From Galaxea fascicularis (taxonomy: Eukaryota > Cnidaria > Anthozoa > Scleractinia > Euphylliidae): a stretch of 64,000 nucleotides of DNA. The stretch lies in NCBI GenBank assembly GCA_948470475.1, contig OX419336.1, positions 34,939,415-35,003,414 on the forward strand, read 5' to 3'. Shown here one piece after another: positions 25,100 to 35,417 of this stretch. The translations under genes and the position numbers were made by a program. The number at the start of each line of letters is the position of its first letter. Position 1 is the stretch's first letter. Under the pieces are notes generated by a model. That model worked only from the letters and a program-made list of their open reading frames with translations, did no database searches and was not told where the DNA came from.

Positions 25100-28000
25100 T
25101 TAGTTTCTTTTGGTATTATCGAACAGTTTCAATAGTTCCTTCAGGTTACGGAACTTAGCTTGCCTCTTGCTTTCAAGTCTGTTGGTTCCTCTGTTGTATG
25201 CACGCTTTGCTGACTTGGATTCCTCTTCCTCCTCCTCCTCTCCCGGCGGCTTCTCACTAGCTTCTTCTTCCTCTTCCTCCTCTTTTTCACCTTCCTCCTC
25301 CTCTTCTTTTTCTTCTTCCTCTCCCTCCTCCTCTTCCATCTCCTCCTCCTCCTCACCCTCTTTCTCCTCCTCTTTTTCCTCTTCCTCTCCTTCCTCTTCC
25401 TCCTCCTCTTCTTCCTCTTCACCAGCCTTTTCCTCTGCCTCTTCCTCCTTCTCTCCCTCCTTCTCCTCTTCCTCTTCCTCCTTCTCTCCTTCCTTCTCCT
25501 CCTCCTCTTCCTCTTCTTCCCCCTCTTTTTCTTCCTCCTCCTCCTCTTTCTCCCCTTCTTCCTCTTCCTCCTCCTCTTCTTTTTCACCAGCCTCTTCCTC
25601 CTCTTCCTCTTCTTCCTTACCCTTCTCTTCCTCCTCCTCCTCTTCTTCCTCTCCCTCTTCCTCCTCCTTTTCTTCTTCCTCTTCCCCGGCCTCCTGTTCC
25701 TCCTCTTCCTCTTCCTCACCAGCTTCCTCCTCCTTCTCTTCTTGATATTCACCTTCCTCCTCCTCCTCCTCCTCTTCCTTCTCACCTTCCTCTGCCTCTT
25801 TCTCCTCCTCTTTCTCACCCTCCTCTACTTCCTTTTCTTCCTCTTCTTCCCCTTCTTGGATTTCCTCTTCTTCTTGCTCTTTGCCTTCTTCAATTTCTTT
25901 TTCTTCTTCCTTTTCACCTTGCTCTATTTCTTCCTCCTCAAGCTTTTTTCCTTCTTCAATCTCTTCTTCTTCTTCCTTTTTGCCTTGTTCTATTTCTTCC
26001 TCTTCCTCTTTCTCTCCTTCCTCAATTTCTTGTTCTTCTTCTTTTTTTCCAGTTTCCTCCTCCTGCTCTTCTTCTTTTTCACCTTGTTGTTCTTCTTGCT
26101 CTTCTTCGTATTCCCCTTCTTCCTCCTCCTCCTCCTCTTCCTTCTCTCCTTGTTCCTCTTCTTCCTCCTCTTCCTTTTCACCCTCCTCCTCTTCTTGTTC
26201 TTCTGCCTTTTCACCTTCTTTCTCTTCCTCTTCTTCTTCCTCTTCACCAGCTTCTTCTTCTTCCTCCTCCTCTTTCTCGCCCTCTTCTTCCTCTTCCTCC
26301 TCTTCCTCCTCTCCTTCTTCTTCCTCTTCTTTTTCCTCCTCCTCGCCTTCTTTCTCTTCTTCCTCTTCTTCCTCCTCTCCCTCCTTTTCTTCTTCCTCCT
26401 CCTCTTCTTCTCCCTTCTCCTCTTCCTCTTCTTCCTCTTTTTCACCAGTTTCTTCTTCCTGCTCCTCCTCTTCCTCACCTTCTTTTTCCTCCTCTTCCTC
26501 TTCTTCTTCGCCTTCTTTCTCCTCTTCTTCTTCCTTTTCCTCGCCTTCTTTTTCTTCTTTTTCGCCATTTTCCTCCTCTTCTTCCTCCTCCTTCTCACCT
26601 TCTTCCTTTGGGTTTTCACCAGATTCCTCCTTTTCCTTTCCCTCTTCTTCGTCTGCTGCCTCATGCCCAAGTTTATCGAGGTCACGGTTCTCAGCAAGGG
26701 TTTGCAGCAGTTTATAGTCTGCCTTTAACAGTGGCTTTTTACTATGAGAACTGTAGGTACGGCGGTGCAGTGGGACATCACTCTCCTGTTTCTCATAACG
26801 TCTTGAGTAACCTGGAAGAAAATAACAAAAGCTGTTGGCTTTGTGTTTGAACCGGGTAAAGACTGCGTTTTGTACTGATTTTTGGTTTTTGTAACTACAC
26901 GGCTCGAAGATGAGTCAAGAGGTGTACCACGGGATAGGAAAAATGATCCAGAAGAAAACAAACAAACAACTATTAGACTTAGACCTTTCACTTGTGAACG
27001 ACTGTAGACGTATCGTTTTCACTTACGACGGAGTCAGAATCGGAGTCGTAATCAGAAGCACAGAACGTTACGATCTGGTGAAAATTAAACCGGCGGAGTT
27101 AAGACAAGACATGACAAGACAATGACCGGAAGCAGAAAACTGATTCCGCATATGACTCCGTCGCTTTTGATGTAGGGAAAACAAGATTGTCGAAGTCGCA
27201 AGCGCTATTTTGGTATCGAACTCCTGTCGGAACGTCTGAGAACTAATAATTCCGACTCTGACAGTCTAGTTTTGACTGGATCATAAGTGACGGAGACATA
27301 CGCGGAATCGGAAGAAAATGGGAACGTTCTGATTCTTCTGACTCCCGATTCCGTTAAACTTATGACTCCGCTTACGACTCCTATTTTCGATTTTCACTAG
27401 GTCGTAAGTGCTCTTACGTCTCCGACTCCGTCGCTAGTGAGGCTGTGCATTCAAATCTAAAGATGTTAACATTGTTAACTCTGGCGGTCTATGTTTTCCG
27501 CGAAACTGAAAACTCTTTGTCTGCACCTCATTGTAACATTATGGCTTAGTTTTGGCCTAAACCAAGAGTGAAATGTTGCGTTAAACATCTCAACTGAGCA
27601 CCATTCAACAGTCCAGTCGCATTAAATGCTCTACACTCTTTTTACGCCGACTTCTACTTTTTTGGCGATTTGAGCCTGAAAACATAGCCTTGACCAGGAA
27701 ATCTCAAGTTGCTTGTCACATGCTTGTGCGGCTTGCTCTGATACTCCGAGCAAGATGTTGCGCCAACCAACTCTTGGTAAATTTCCCTTTGCACGAAGCA
27801 TTGAACACAGAGGTTCACAACGCAAAAAAAAACAAAAAACAAAACAAAAACAAATGGACTCTCAACCTGGGTATGTCCTAACCATGTTCTTAAAATTTTG
27901 GCTTATCTCAGCCTCAACGTTCTTACAAAAAAAAGGGTCTTATGAAAAGAGTGTAGTGTACCTTTGTCATTTTGAAAGAGCAAACATCCTAACCTGAAGC

Positions 28001-29312
28001 TTTATAATTGTGTACTTTCTGTGAAAAGTGACATTCTCAAATAACACTTCTTAGAGACAGTTTGGTCTCGTCCACCTCTATTCATTGAGATTTATTTTAA
28101 AAGAAATCACGAACAATCTATTTCTTTATTCATTTTAGCTACTCCTCTAGTTTGAATGACACGTCAATGAAATCTCGCGTTTTGGCGAAAATCATTTGGC
28201 GAATCTGTTTCTAAATTTTTCTTTTGTTTGCTTCCAAGTCGTGCTTCAGTTGAGTTGGCTGTCAACGCTTTCCTACACGTAGTCATGGAAGCGATGTACG
28301 GTATGAAATGTTTTTCACGCTTGGTTGGTTCGGCCCTTACCCTAACCCCCTTCCCAAAAAACCGTTACGCTTTCGCACACCACCGCCCCCACCCCTCACA
28401 ATCGCAAAAAAATACGCCAGGCCTGGCAATGAACCGTAACAGTTAGGAACACCCTGAAACGCGCTTTGGAGTTTTGCAATCAAAACCCTTAAGTACATAC
28501 TCTGTTAGAGCTGAGGTGTATATCACCTGTTCGTTCAAAGATATTCAAAATGCATTTGTTAAAATGATAACCGTTTCGTCAAAACCAGCCTACAAAATAC
28601 TTTCTTATTTCCAGTTTTGTCGGCAATTGTTTACACCTGGGAGATTGAATGATTCGGACTATGAACCGAGTTTTTTTGGTTGGGCGCGCATTAAGTTGCG
28701 TCTTGCCTCGCCTGAACGTTTGCGTTCTCTATTTCCCAGAACCTCCAATTTCCCCTCTTAAAATATGACGTATGGGAGTTTTTCTGTGTTTTACTGAGGG
28801 TAGAATTCTTGAACAGTTCGTGACCTTGCTGTCATGAGCAGCATCAATTAATGAAGCCAATTTTAGCGTCAGCAAAAAAAGCAAATAAATTCGCTATCTT
28901 ATGTCATTCGAAACCAAAATGGTTACCTCAATCAGCACACACAGAGGAATTGGCCAGTTCATTTTTCCTGTTTTGGGAGAATTACGGACACTCATGTTTT
29001 ATCTTACAAATATCCTTACGTCTACGTTCTTCGCGGATTTTTAGAAGTTCAAAAATGCAAGAAGAGATTTGTTCGCCACCATAGTAAATCGGATGAAATG
29101 TTAAGCCGTCTTATTTCTTAAACGGAGGTCGATTAGGGTGTAACTTGTACTTATTTGCACATGAAAGGTTGATAATTTTTTTCAGCCTTGGCTAAAATGG
29201 TGAATAAGGCAAAAACATGAAAAACAAACTTACCTGCTCGATTACTTGGAAAAGCGTTTACTACTGCCAAGCAGGCGATAAGCAGAACTCCTAACACAAC
29301 AAAGCGACTCAT
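25100..29312 (-). CDS. secreted glutamate-rich (poly-Glu) acidic protein, two exons
   Basis: Exon 1 (29312-29234) encodes a clear signal peptide, MSRFVVLGVLLIACLAVVNA, then FPSNRA. Exon 2 (26811-25100) joins in phase and runs 569 residues to TAA, about 596 residues in total. After a basic segment (about residues 28-75) comes a tract of about 480 residues made almost only of Glu, with Lys and Gly spacers (GEKE, AGEEE, GEEEE types). I followed the Glu frame by eye and found no stop. The C-terminal about 46 residues are basic and contain the dibasic sites AKR, SKR and TKR. GAA and GAG are mixed, so this is not a pure triplet microsatellite. Extreme acidity plus secretion would suit calcium or mineral binding (coral skeletal matrix includes acidic secreted proteins) or an acidic prohormone spacer; neither is proven. 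The intron (26812-29233) holds a fold-back element at 26988-27440 and otherwise nothing I recognise. Confidence 0.77.
26988..27440. mobile_element. fold-back element with degenerate GACTCCG-rich arms
   Basis: The left arm (TCACTTGTGAACG, then CACTTACGACGGAGTCAGAA) is loosely mirrored by the right arm (CACTAGGTCGTAAGTGCTCT, then CGACTCCGTCGCTAGTGA). Many short CGGAGT/ACTCCG words repeat throughout. It is inside the intron of the glutamate-rich gene. Confidence 0.45.
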
Positions 29313-30220
29313 CTTGGGACAAGATTCGATCTTCGCTGCCTGTACCTACGAAGTAATTGAGCCGAACGACGCCAAAGGCTAAATGATTCTGGAATCTTTC
29401 TGCAATGTTCTTTTATTGAGAATATTTTAATTTTCCACTGCTTCGCTGGATATAGCGTCCATTGTTTGGAAGGGCGTTACGGGCGAACAATTAAGAAAAA
29501 TACCGAAGTGTTTGGAGGCTAAAAGGATCATTCTGAGACCACTTTGTGGCTGGGAAGGCATGCGTAAAAAACTCGGACAAATTTCTAGCTTACTCTGTCC
29601 GTTAAGTGAATCACTTACTCGACTTTTTTCACAAGAAACTATCGAAAATTTTGTTTCATACATCTGATGGAGTGAATGACTTTAGAGTGTGGAGAGTGTT
29701 GTGCATGCGTTAGTGTAAAATTTTGAGCATAAGTAATTCTGAAGAATGCAAATTATTTTCAAAAAGCTATATTTAATGATCCATAAAGATCACTTGAGAA
29801 ATTGTGAAGCTTGTTTTTCTTTTCATTCTTCGTCTACAAGATATGTTGTTAGATTTAAATTAATTTATGGTGATTAGAAATTCTGTCCCAAGAAATTCTG
29901 TTGGTTGAAACATCTGTTTCTGTATCACTAACCTGTGTACTATGCAGTTGATCTTTTCCTAGCTATATCTTTTACATAGAATTATATGAGTAGAACAATT
30001 TTGTTTTGGCTTGAATCAATCTGCTCAACCAAGTGAGGCGACATTTTTTTTTTAATTAAACAGGATTGATGTTTCCTATTAATTTTTATCGTGGCCAACA
30101 TAGAATGCCTAGCTGAGGCATAACACACGGTTAATACAAACAGCTTTATACACTGAAAGCCAACTTTTTAATTCTACAAACTAAGGTTTTATCCTATATG
30201 CCTCAGTTGGTCGATTAAAT
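29313..30220. other. intergenic, upstream of the glutamate-rich gene
   Basis: This should hold that gene's 5' UTR and promoter. I see no clear TATA box, no repeat and no further gene. Confidence 0.5.
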
Positions 30221-30723
30221 TTACCAAGATCTCTGGGGACGGTGAACACTCAACTCTTCGAGGCAATAAGAGGTAGTCATAGTGGTTGTCATATACGAAG
30301 CATTTTCGTTTTCAACCCAGTCACTTATACTCGCTTCAAATAATATTTTCGAGAAAGTTTCGTCTGTGGAGGTATTTTTTTCTGCATGGACAAGTACATT
30401 GTTTAAAATTTTAAGGGACGCCATGTACTTATATAAATGTTACGCTTCATTTGATTGTACTTTCGTACTCGGTGATCCGTGTGCGGCATCGCGTGCAAAA
30501 AATGATGATGTCGCTATCTTTGAACTGAAAATGCTTCAATAGCTTGAAATCGTTTTTTATATATATATTTTAATTTACCTTTTATAAATTGTGTAAACAA
30601 AACCCTGTCTTGTTCTTCCCAGTATTTCCAGATCTTCTTGTTTGAAAAACATTTTTCTATCACTCGCAACCGATTCAGTTCTTCTTTCGTTGTTAACGAA
30701 AATGTGTGTACGTTCCTGTACAT
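30221..30723 (-). CDS. possible small two-exon orphan gene
   Basis: Exon 30723-30579 starts ATG, with an in-frame stop just upstream, and ends AAAG before GTAAAT. Exon 30381-30221 follows a CATGCAG acceptor and ends in TAA. The phases agree (1 + 2), giving about 101 residues: a charged helical first half (KKIWKYWEEQDRVLFTQFIK) and an acidic/Ser-Thr second half. I recognise no domain and see no signal peptide. It may be the 3' part of a larger gene or a chance reading. The splice match and the lack of internal stops are the only support. Confidence 0.3.
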
Positions 30724-32807
30724 TTTTAAGTTTTATAGGAAAACATTTTGTTTTTTGGTTTTAAAAAGTGTAAAACTGACTTAAGCACGTCTGACTGCGT
30801 CTCAAATTATGCTATAAAAGCTGAAATAGAAAGTTCACTCCATGCACCTTGGAGTCGGCTGGTCTCCAAAGAAACTGTGTGCTGTGTCGGTTGGGGAGCA
30901 CAGTCAACTGTTGTGATGAAGGGATAACGCTCAAAAAACCAGCTTTTTCGCCTGTTGATGTTATTACTTCAGTTGAAAATACTTAACATTCACATGCATG
31001 CTAGATTTTATCTGCCCTTGTTTTTGTGTGTTTGTTGACCCGATGTGGTGCGGTTTTTGTAAGCTTCATGAAGCTTGAATAATACTCCAAGCAACTGAAA
31101 TGCGTCTTACATAAATTGCGCTGTCTTTGTAAGAGTGCCGTCTTCGTTAAAGGACAAAAAAGCGTTTGTTCTCTCAAAGTTGACACAAAACCTGATTGTA
31201 GTTCTGTTTTGTTTTGGAACGGAACATTTAACGAGGAGGAAGTGATGCAGAAATAAAGTGTGCATCTGTGGATCGACTCTTGAAAGAGCTCTAGCTATTT
31301 TTAATCCGGTACCCCACGGATTTTCGCTATATCCAAGAAACCGCAGTTGTATTAAAAATTAATAAAATAAAAGCTGCCATTTCTGCGTGGTTAAGTTGAG
31401 TCATTTCTTTGAACTCCTTGTTGGCCTTAATTTAGTCTTTTTCTCTCGAAAAATCGTAGCATCAAGGACGCGATGACTTAATCAGTAGTTCTTTGTTTCT
31501 TGACGACTGTATATGAAGTACAATAGAAGAATAGAGGCGTGAAGTTCTTTCTAATTCATCTGAAACAGCGTACGTGCTCATGCAGAAAAACACTTCCACA
31601 GTAGAAAATTAAAGGAAAATGTACAAAGATTATAGTTTTCAGATCTTTCTCCATCTGTAATATTGCCTTATAGTATTTGGCGGTTTATAAATAAGGTGTC
31701 TATGGAATTTCAGTATATAACATTCTGTTCATGAAAACTGAAGCGTTGTTTACAGTATGGGGGCGGTGACTGAACATTTGCAATTAAACTCGGCCAATGG
31801 AACAACAGAAAGTCAACAAGGAGTGCCCAATATTTGAGTTTCAAAACTTTTTATTACCAACTATTTAGTTGGTGTTTGAATTGTACTAAGTCAAGCCGTG
31901 TGATTATATGTGGTGTTTCCAAGAACTATTTAAAATTCTACTAGAAACAACACTTAGATTGAGAAAACAATTTTTACAATCACTTTGTAAATACAATTTC
32001 ACTTGGTTTAGCAAATTAATCTTATGCAGCAGACAATATAGAAAAGGGCGTCATGGCAGGAGTGCACTGAATGAGATAACGATTCATGATTTTTTTTAAA
32101 CAAGTTAACTTCTTGCAATTTTGGAGTTGTGCGCTTCTTTCAGTTTGTAACGCAGAGAGACCTTCCATTCGTGGCTGTGTTTATAAGAGTGACAGAGCAA
32201 ATACATTTTTGCTGTGATTAATTCAGTTTTTACCTAATGTTGCGTAAAAAAGAAAACAAGCCTCGAAATTACTAAAGCGAATTTTATGGACTGTTTAATG
32301 GATGATTAAAGAATATTTGCATTCCTGAAAACAATAATTGGCATCCAGTATAAGCACATGAAATCTAATTGCATTGCAAGACATGCAGTGTGGTTGTAAT
32401 TCGGTTTGAAGGCGCGTATAAAATTATGCTGGTGAAAAAATTAGAGTCTGCTTTGGCAGTCTTATTTTCGGATATGACCCTAACCGGGCTGAATTTTTGT
32501 TGAGTTCAAGATGACTCCACACCACAAAAGTGCTTTATGGGCAGTGGAACTTGTGCCCACTTCGTGCTGCTTAGCATCCCTTTTTCTTAAAGAATCGGTG
32601 AGCTCAACAGATGTTGTAATCGACCGAGTTGGCAGGACACCCCAACCGTTCTTTTAAAATCTTTTTTTACGCCAATAGCCCTTATGAAGGATTACGTAAG
32701 ATATTCAAATTCACCACCAAGCCTCGTTTGCACTAACTTTTTTTCTCATCCCCTGGACCTTCATACGGTTCGCACGTAGATATTCTTTACATGGGATTTA
32801 CAGTTCA
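30724..32807. other. intergenic stretch without a recognised gene
   Basis: AT-rich DNA. Only short chance open frames are seen, and no repeat with clear ends. A TATAAAA lies near 32419, without any recognisable gene behind it. Confidence 0.5.
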
Positions 32808-33166
32808 GGCCCCGGTTGTTCAAAGGCTGGATAGCGCTATCCACCGGATAAATCACTATCCAGCGGATTGGGAACGCTAATTGCACTATCCACTGGATAA
32901 AGATTTATCCGGTGGATAGCACTATCTAGCCTTTGAAGAGGGTCCCCTATACCACTTTGGAAAATGCATTCACGTAAAAATATTGAGACTGTTCACGCGT
33001 CACGGATAATTCCCAAAATTCGTTCACGTTCACGATAAAGCAAATATCGGCAATCACGAATCACGAATGATCAAATAAAACCTAAATCACGTTTCACGAG
33101 AAAAAAATAGTCCCAATCACGTTTCACGAAAAAAGTATAGGGGACCCTCTTTGAACAACCGGGGCC
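32808..33166. mobile_element. outer inverted-repeat element, split by a second element
   Basis: GGCCCCGGTTGTTCAAAGG at 32808 is mirrored by CTTTGAACAACCGGGGCC ending 33166. Its body repeats TGGATAGCGCTATCCACCGG-type palindromic words. The right arm is interrupted by the element at 32938-33149. Degraded relatives occur around 48893-48990 and 49600-49720. Confidence 0.8.
32938..33149. mobile_element. GAGGGTCCC-ended element nested in the outer one, 6-bp target duplication
   Basis: Ends GAGGGTCCCCTATAC and GTATAGGGGACCCTC are inverted. TTTGAA is duplicated at 32932-32937 and 33150-33155. The body is rich in TTCACG and CGTGAA words. It shares its ends and the ATGCATTCACGTAAAAAT segment with the 697-bp copy at 43589-44285. 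Confidence 0.85.
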
Positions 33167-33170
33167 AGGC

Positions 33171-33759
33171 TATAATTTACAAGCTTGAAAATCGTAAACA
33201 AGGTTTTCACAACGATGGTTGTGAAATTAGCTAGTGTGACGTATACACGGATAAGGGTATTGTTTTGGTTTTCCTTCCTGACTAAACTGCCTGTGGATAT
33301 GTGAGTCAAATTAGCCACATAGCTGGAGGCCCGCGGGACGGGCCCTGCGAGCTTGAATAATTCCGTGGATGCGCGGGTCAGTCTGCCCAACACATTGCGT
33401 CGTGCAGCTTCAAGGTTGTTAGTATCAATTTTCTCTAGCGTTTGAAAATAAACGAGGACTAATGATTCCTTAGGGGTAAGCCGTGAGAATGCTTTCAGGC
33501 CGATCAAACTAACTAATTCAGACTTATTCTGTCGAGACGACCGACAGAATTTATGCTTTGTTTTCCTATTTCTTTTTTTCAGAAAGTTTTTGATGGTATC
33601 AAGAGGCATTTTTCGCGCTGACGTGTTTGGCTCAAACTTTGTGACAAACACTCCATCGGTTTTATTTTTTTTTTCCTGGGTACTGATCTCGTTCACGTCA
33701 CTCGTACTGCCGTGCATTTCTATATTCAGCAACCTAATGCCATATAACCAGATAAACAA
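33171..33759 (-). CDS. hypothetical open frame, unrecognised
   Basis: A stop-free frame of about 190 residues that continues into the transposon to its left. No ATG lies at its outer end; the first inner Met precedes HGSTSDVNEISTQ. It contains a basic stretch (FLKKRNRKTKHKF), RLTPKESLVLVYFQTLEKID and ANFTTIVVKTLFTIF. Local GC is higher than in the flanks, which suggests coding. I recognise no domain. It may be an exon of an orphan gene or a decayed sequence; its 3' end is overwritten by the element at 32808-33166. Confidence 0.35.
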
Positions 33760-34143
33760 ATAATCGAACTGCGTCTTCGTTTTGACGCACGGTAAAGACA
33801 GTTTTAAAAGATAGGTCCTCAGCGAAAGACGTTGTGAGTCATAAGAGGGTTGCTATGTCTTGGTTCATATTAAATTAATATCATTTCGCAGTCGAAAGAC
33901 TTCCGTCGGGTTAAAAATAGGCGTACACGCTCGGGGCTGTTGATTTCGGCAAATGGAACGTCGAAGATGACTCGTTGTAAAGCTTTTTATGTCCCCGACA
34001 CTTGTTCAAGTCGAGTGTGGTGTTCCTTAATGATTTGAACGTTTGGGTATTTCTACCTCTAATAATACTTCCGGGACAAGACCTTTTCAATTGTCGGAAA
34101 ATTAATTTGCGTGTTTCTTTTTCTTAAATTAGAGTTAAGGATT

Positions 34144-34326
34144 TTATTTTAACCATGTTATTATGTTGAAACATTCGCTTGGCTTGCTAATGAGGATTTC
34201 CGTCCTTCTGTAAAGAGATGTCGGCTTAATTCTCATTTCTTTCGAGGAAGGCTGAGACATTTTGTCAAGAAATGAAAGCGTTTCATTCTTAAGAATATTA
34301 AAAACAGAGTTTACCACCTGAAAGCA
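34144..34326 (-). CDS. possible terminal exon of an unknown gene
   Basis: A strong acceptor (TGCTTTCAG) precedes a frame reading VVNSVFNILKNETLSFLDKM and ending FNIITWLK stop. No matching upstream exon was found: the nearest ATGGCG frame (about 34570 down to 34457, minus) has an incompatible splice phase. No family recognised. Confidence 0.22.
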   Translation of the reverse strand, partial: CFQVVNSVFNILKNETLSFLDKMSQPSSKEMRIKPTSLYRRTEILISKPSECFNIITWLK

Positions 34327-34359
34327 CGTATGAATAAAGGACTTCACCCACAGACTCAA

Positions 34360-35417
34360 AAAGTTAGAAGTGTAAAATTAATTTGAGACTTCTGAGTTAA
34401 AAGGTTCTATCCTCGAAATGTCATTGTCAATTTGCCGTGCGTAAAAAAAGTTACCTTATTTTTCTTCCGTTATCAACAAAAAGGCCACAGACACAGGCAA
34501 AATAAGTTAGAGCAATTCCAGTGGCCCCGTGACAAACGAAAAATTTGCTTCCAATGAAAAAATCCGCCATCACGATCAATCTGACGAATTTGAAATTGAT
34601 TCTTGGAGGATATCGAACTTAGTGGTGATCCCAAAACCATCTTTCGTTTCCACTAAAATGAACGAAAAAATCATGAATTTTAAAAAATCTTTTTCTCCTG
34701 GCTGCCCTTAAAAACCACTTATTATTTTCTTGGTAAATAATATCTTTTTTCCCCTTTATTCCGAGCCACATTTTATCTAACAGATGCTTTATACATTCTC
34801 AACAGCAAATTCAATTTTAAGTTCGGCCCTTATCAATGTTTTGAGCATCGGAGGTTTTTACGCGTAGGGAAATTAAATAAAAAGTAATAAAAATCCTCAA
34901 AAGATTACAAACTGCATTATTTTATGATTACGTTTATCTAAATCAAAAGTCCCGAGAGAGAATGCCGATATCCGCAATGATTTTCCAAGATTGTCGAACT
35001 TGTCACAGAATTTACATTGAATCAGAAAAGCACCTTAACTTAATTTACACTTAAATCACAACGTTCATAATAAAAACAGAATTTGCATTTTAAAACACAG
35101 CCTCTGTCAACACATCTTAAACATAAATAGCTGCAGTTTGAATTTTTTGCACGATAAATCCTTTTTTGTTTCGATCGCTTTTCAAGAAAGCGCCACCAGC
35201 CTCGAAAACCACGACTGTTGTGTAGACGGCACGTCTACTTAGCCCGTTAAGGCGATATAATCAGGCAGATAAAAGTAGGACTTAAGCACTTTCAAAAAAG
35301 TGACCGCTACTTAATTATCCAGCGCAAAAGCTCACTTTAAGGCTTCGGGGATTCTTGTTTGCCGACTACCGCTTCGCTCTCGCGATCTCCTCTTATCGAC
35401 TTTACACCAGTTTTGCC
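34360..35417. other. intergenic, upstream of the GPCR
   Basis: AT-rich sequence. It presumably includes the GPCR promoter and 5' UTR in its last few hundred bases. No repeat or second gene is recognised. Confidence 0.5.

Noticed and set aside
25881..26717. Ser-rich plus-strand frames
   Set aside because: Another out-of-phase reading of the same CTC/TTC-rich DNA, with no gene structure.
25742..26728. 328-residue Phe/Leu-rich plus-strand frame (looks like a giant membrane protein)
   Set aside because: It is the exact complement of the Glu frame; the splice-supported, signal-peptide-linked gene is on the minus strand.
32405..32520. Possible small nuclear RNA downstream of a TATAAAA
   Set aside because: No match to U1, U2, U4, U5 or U6 core motifs could be seen.
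34457..34570. ATGGCG exon as the start of a gene joined to 34326-34144 (minus)
   Set aside because: The donor phase is 2, the next exon needs phase 0, and the join creates an immediate stop.
35355..35417. Longer N-terminus for the GPCR from a TTG
   Set aside because: A normal ATG in good context follows at 35418, with a glycosylation sequon right after it.
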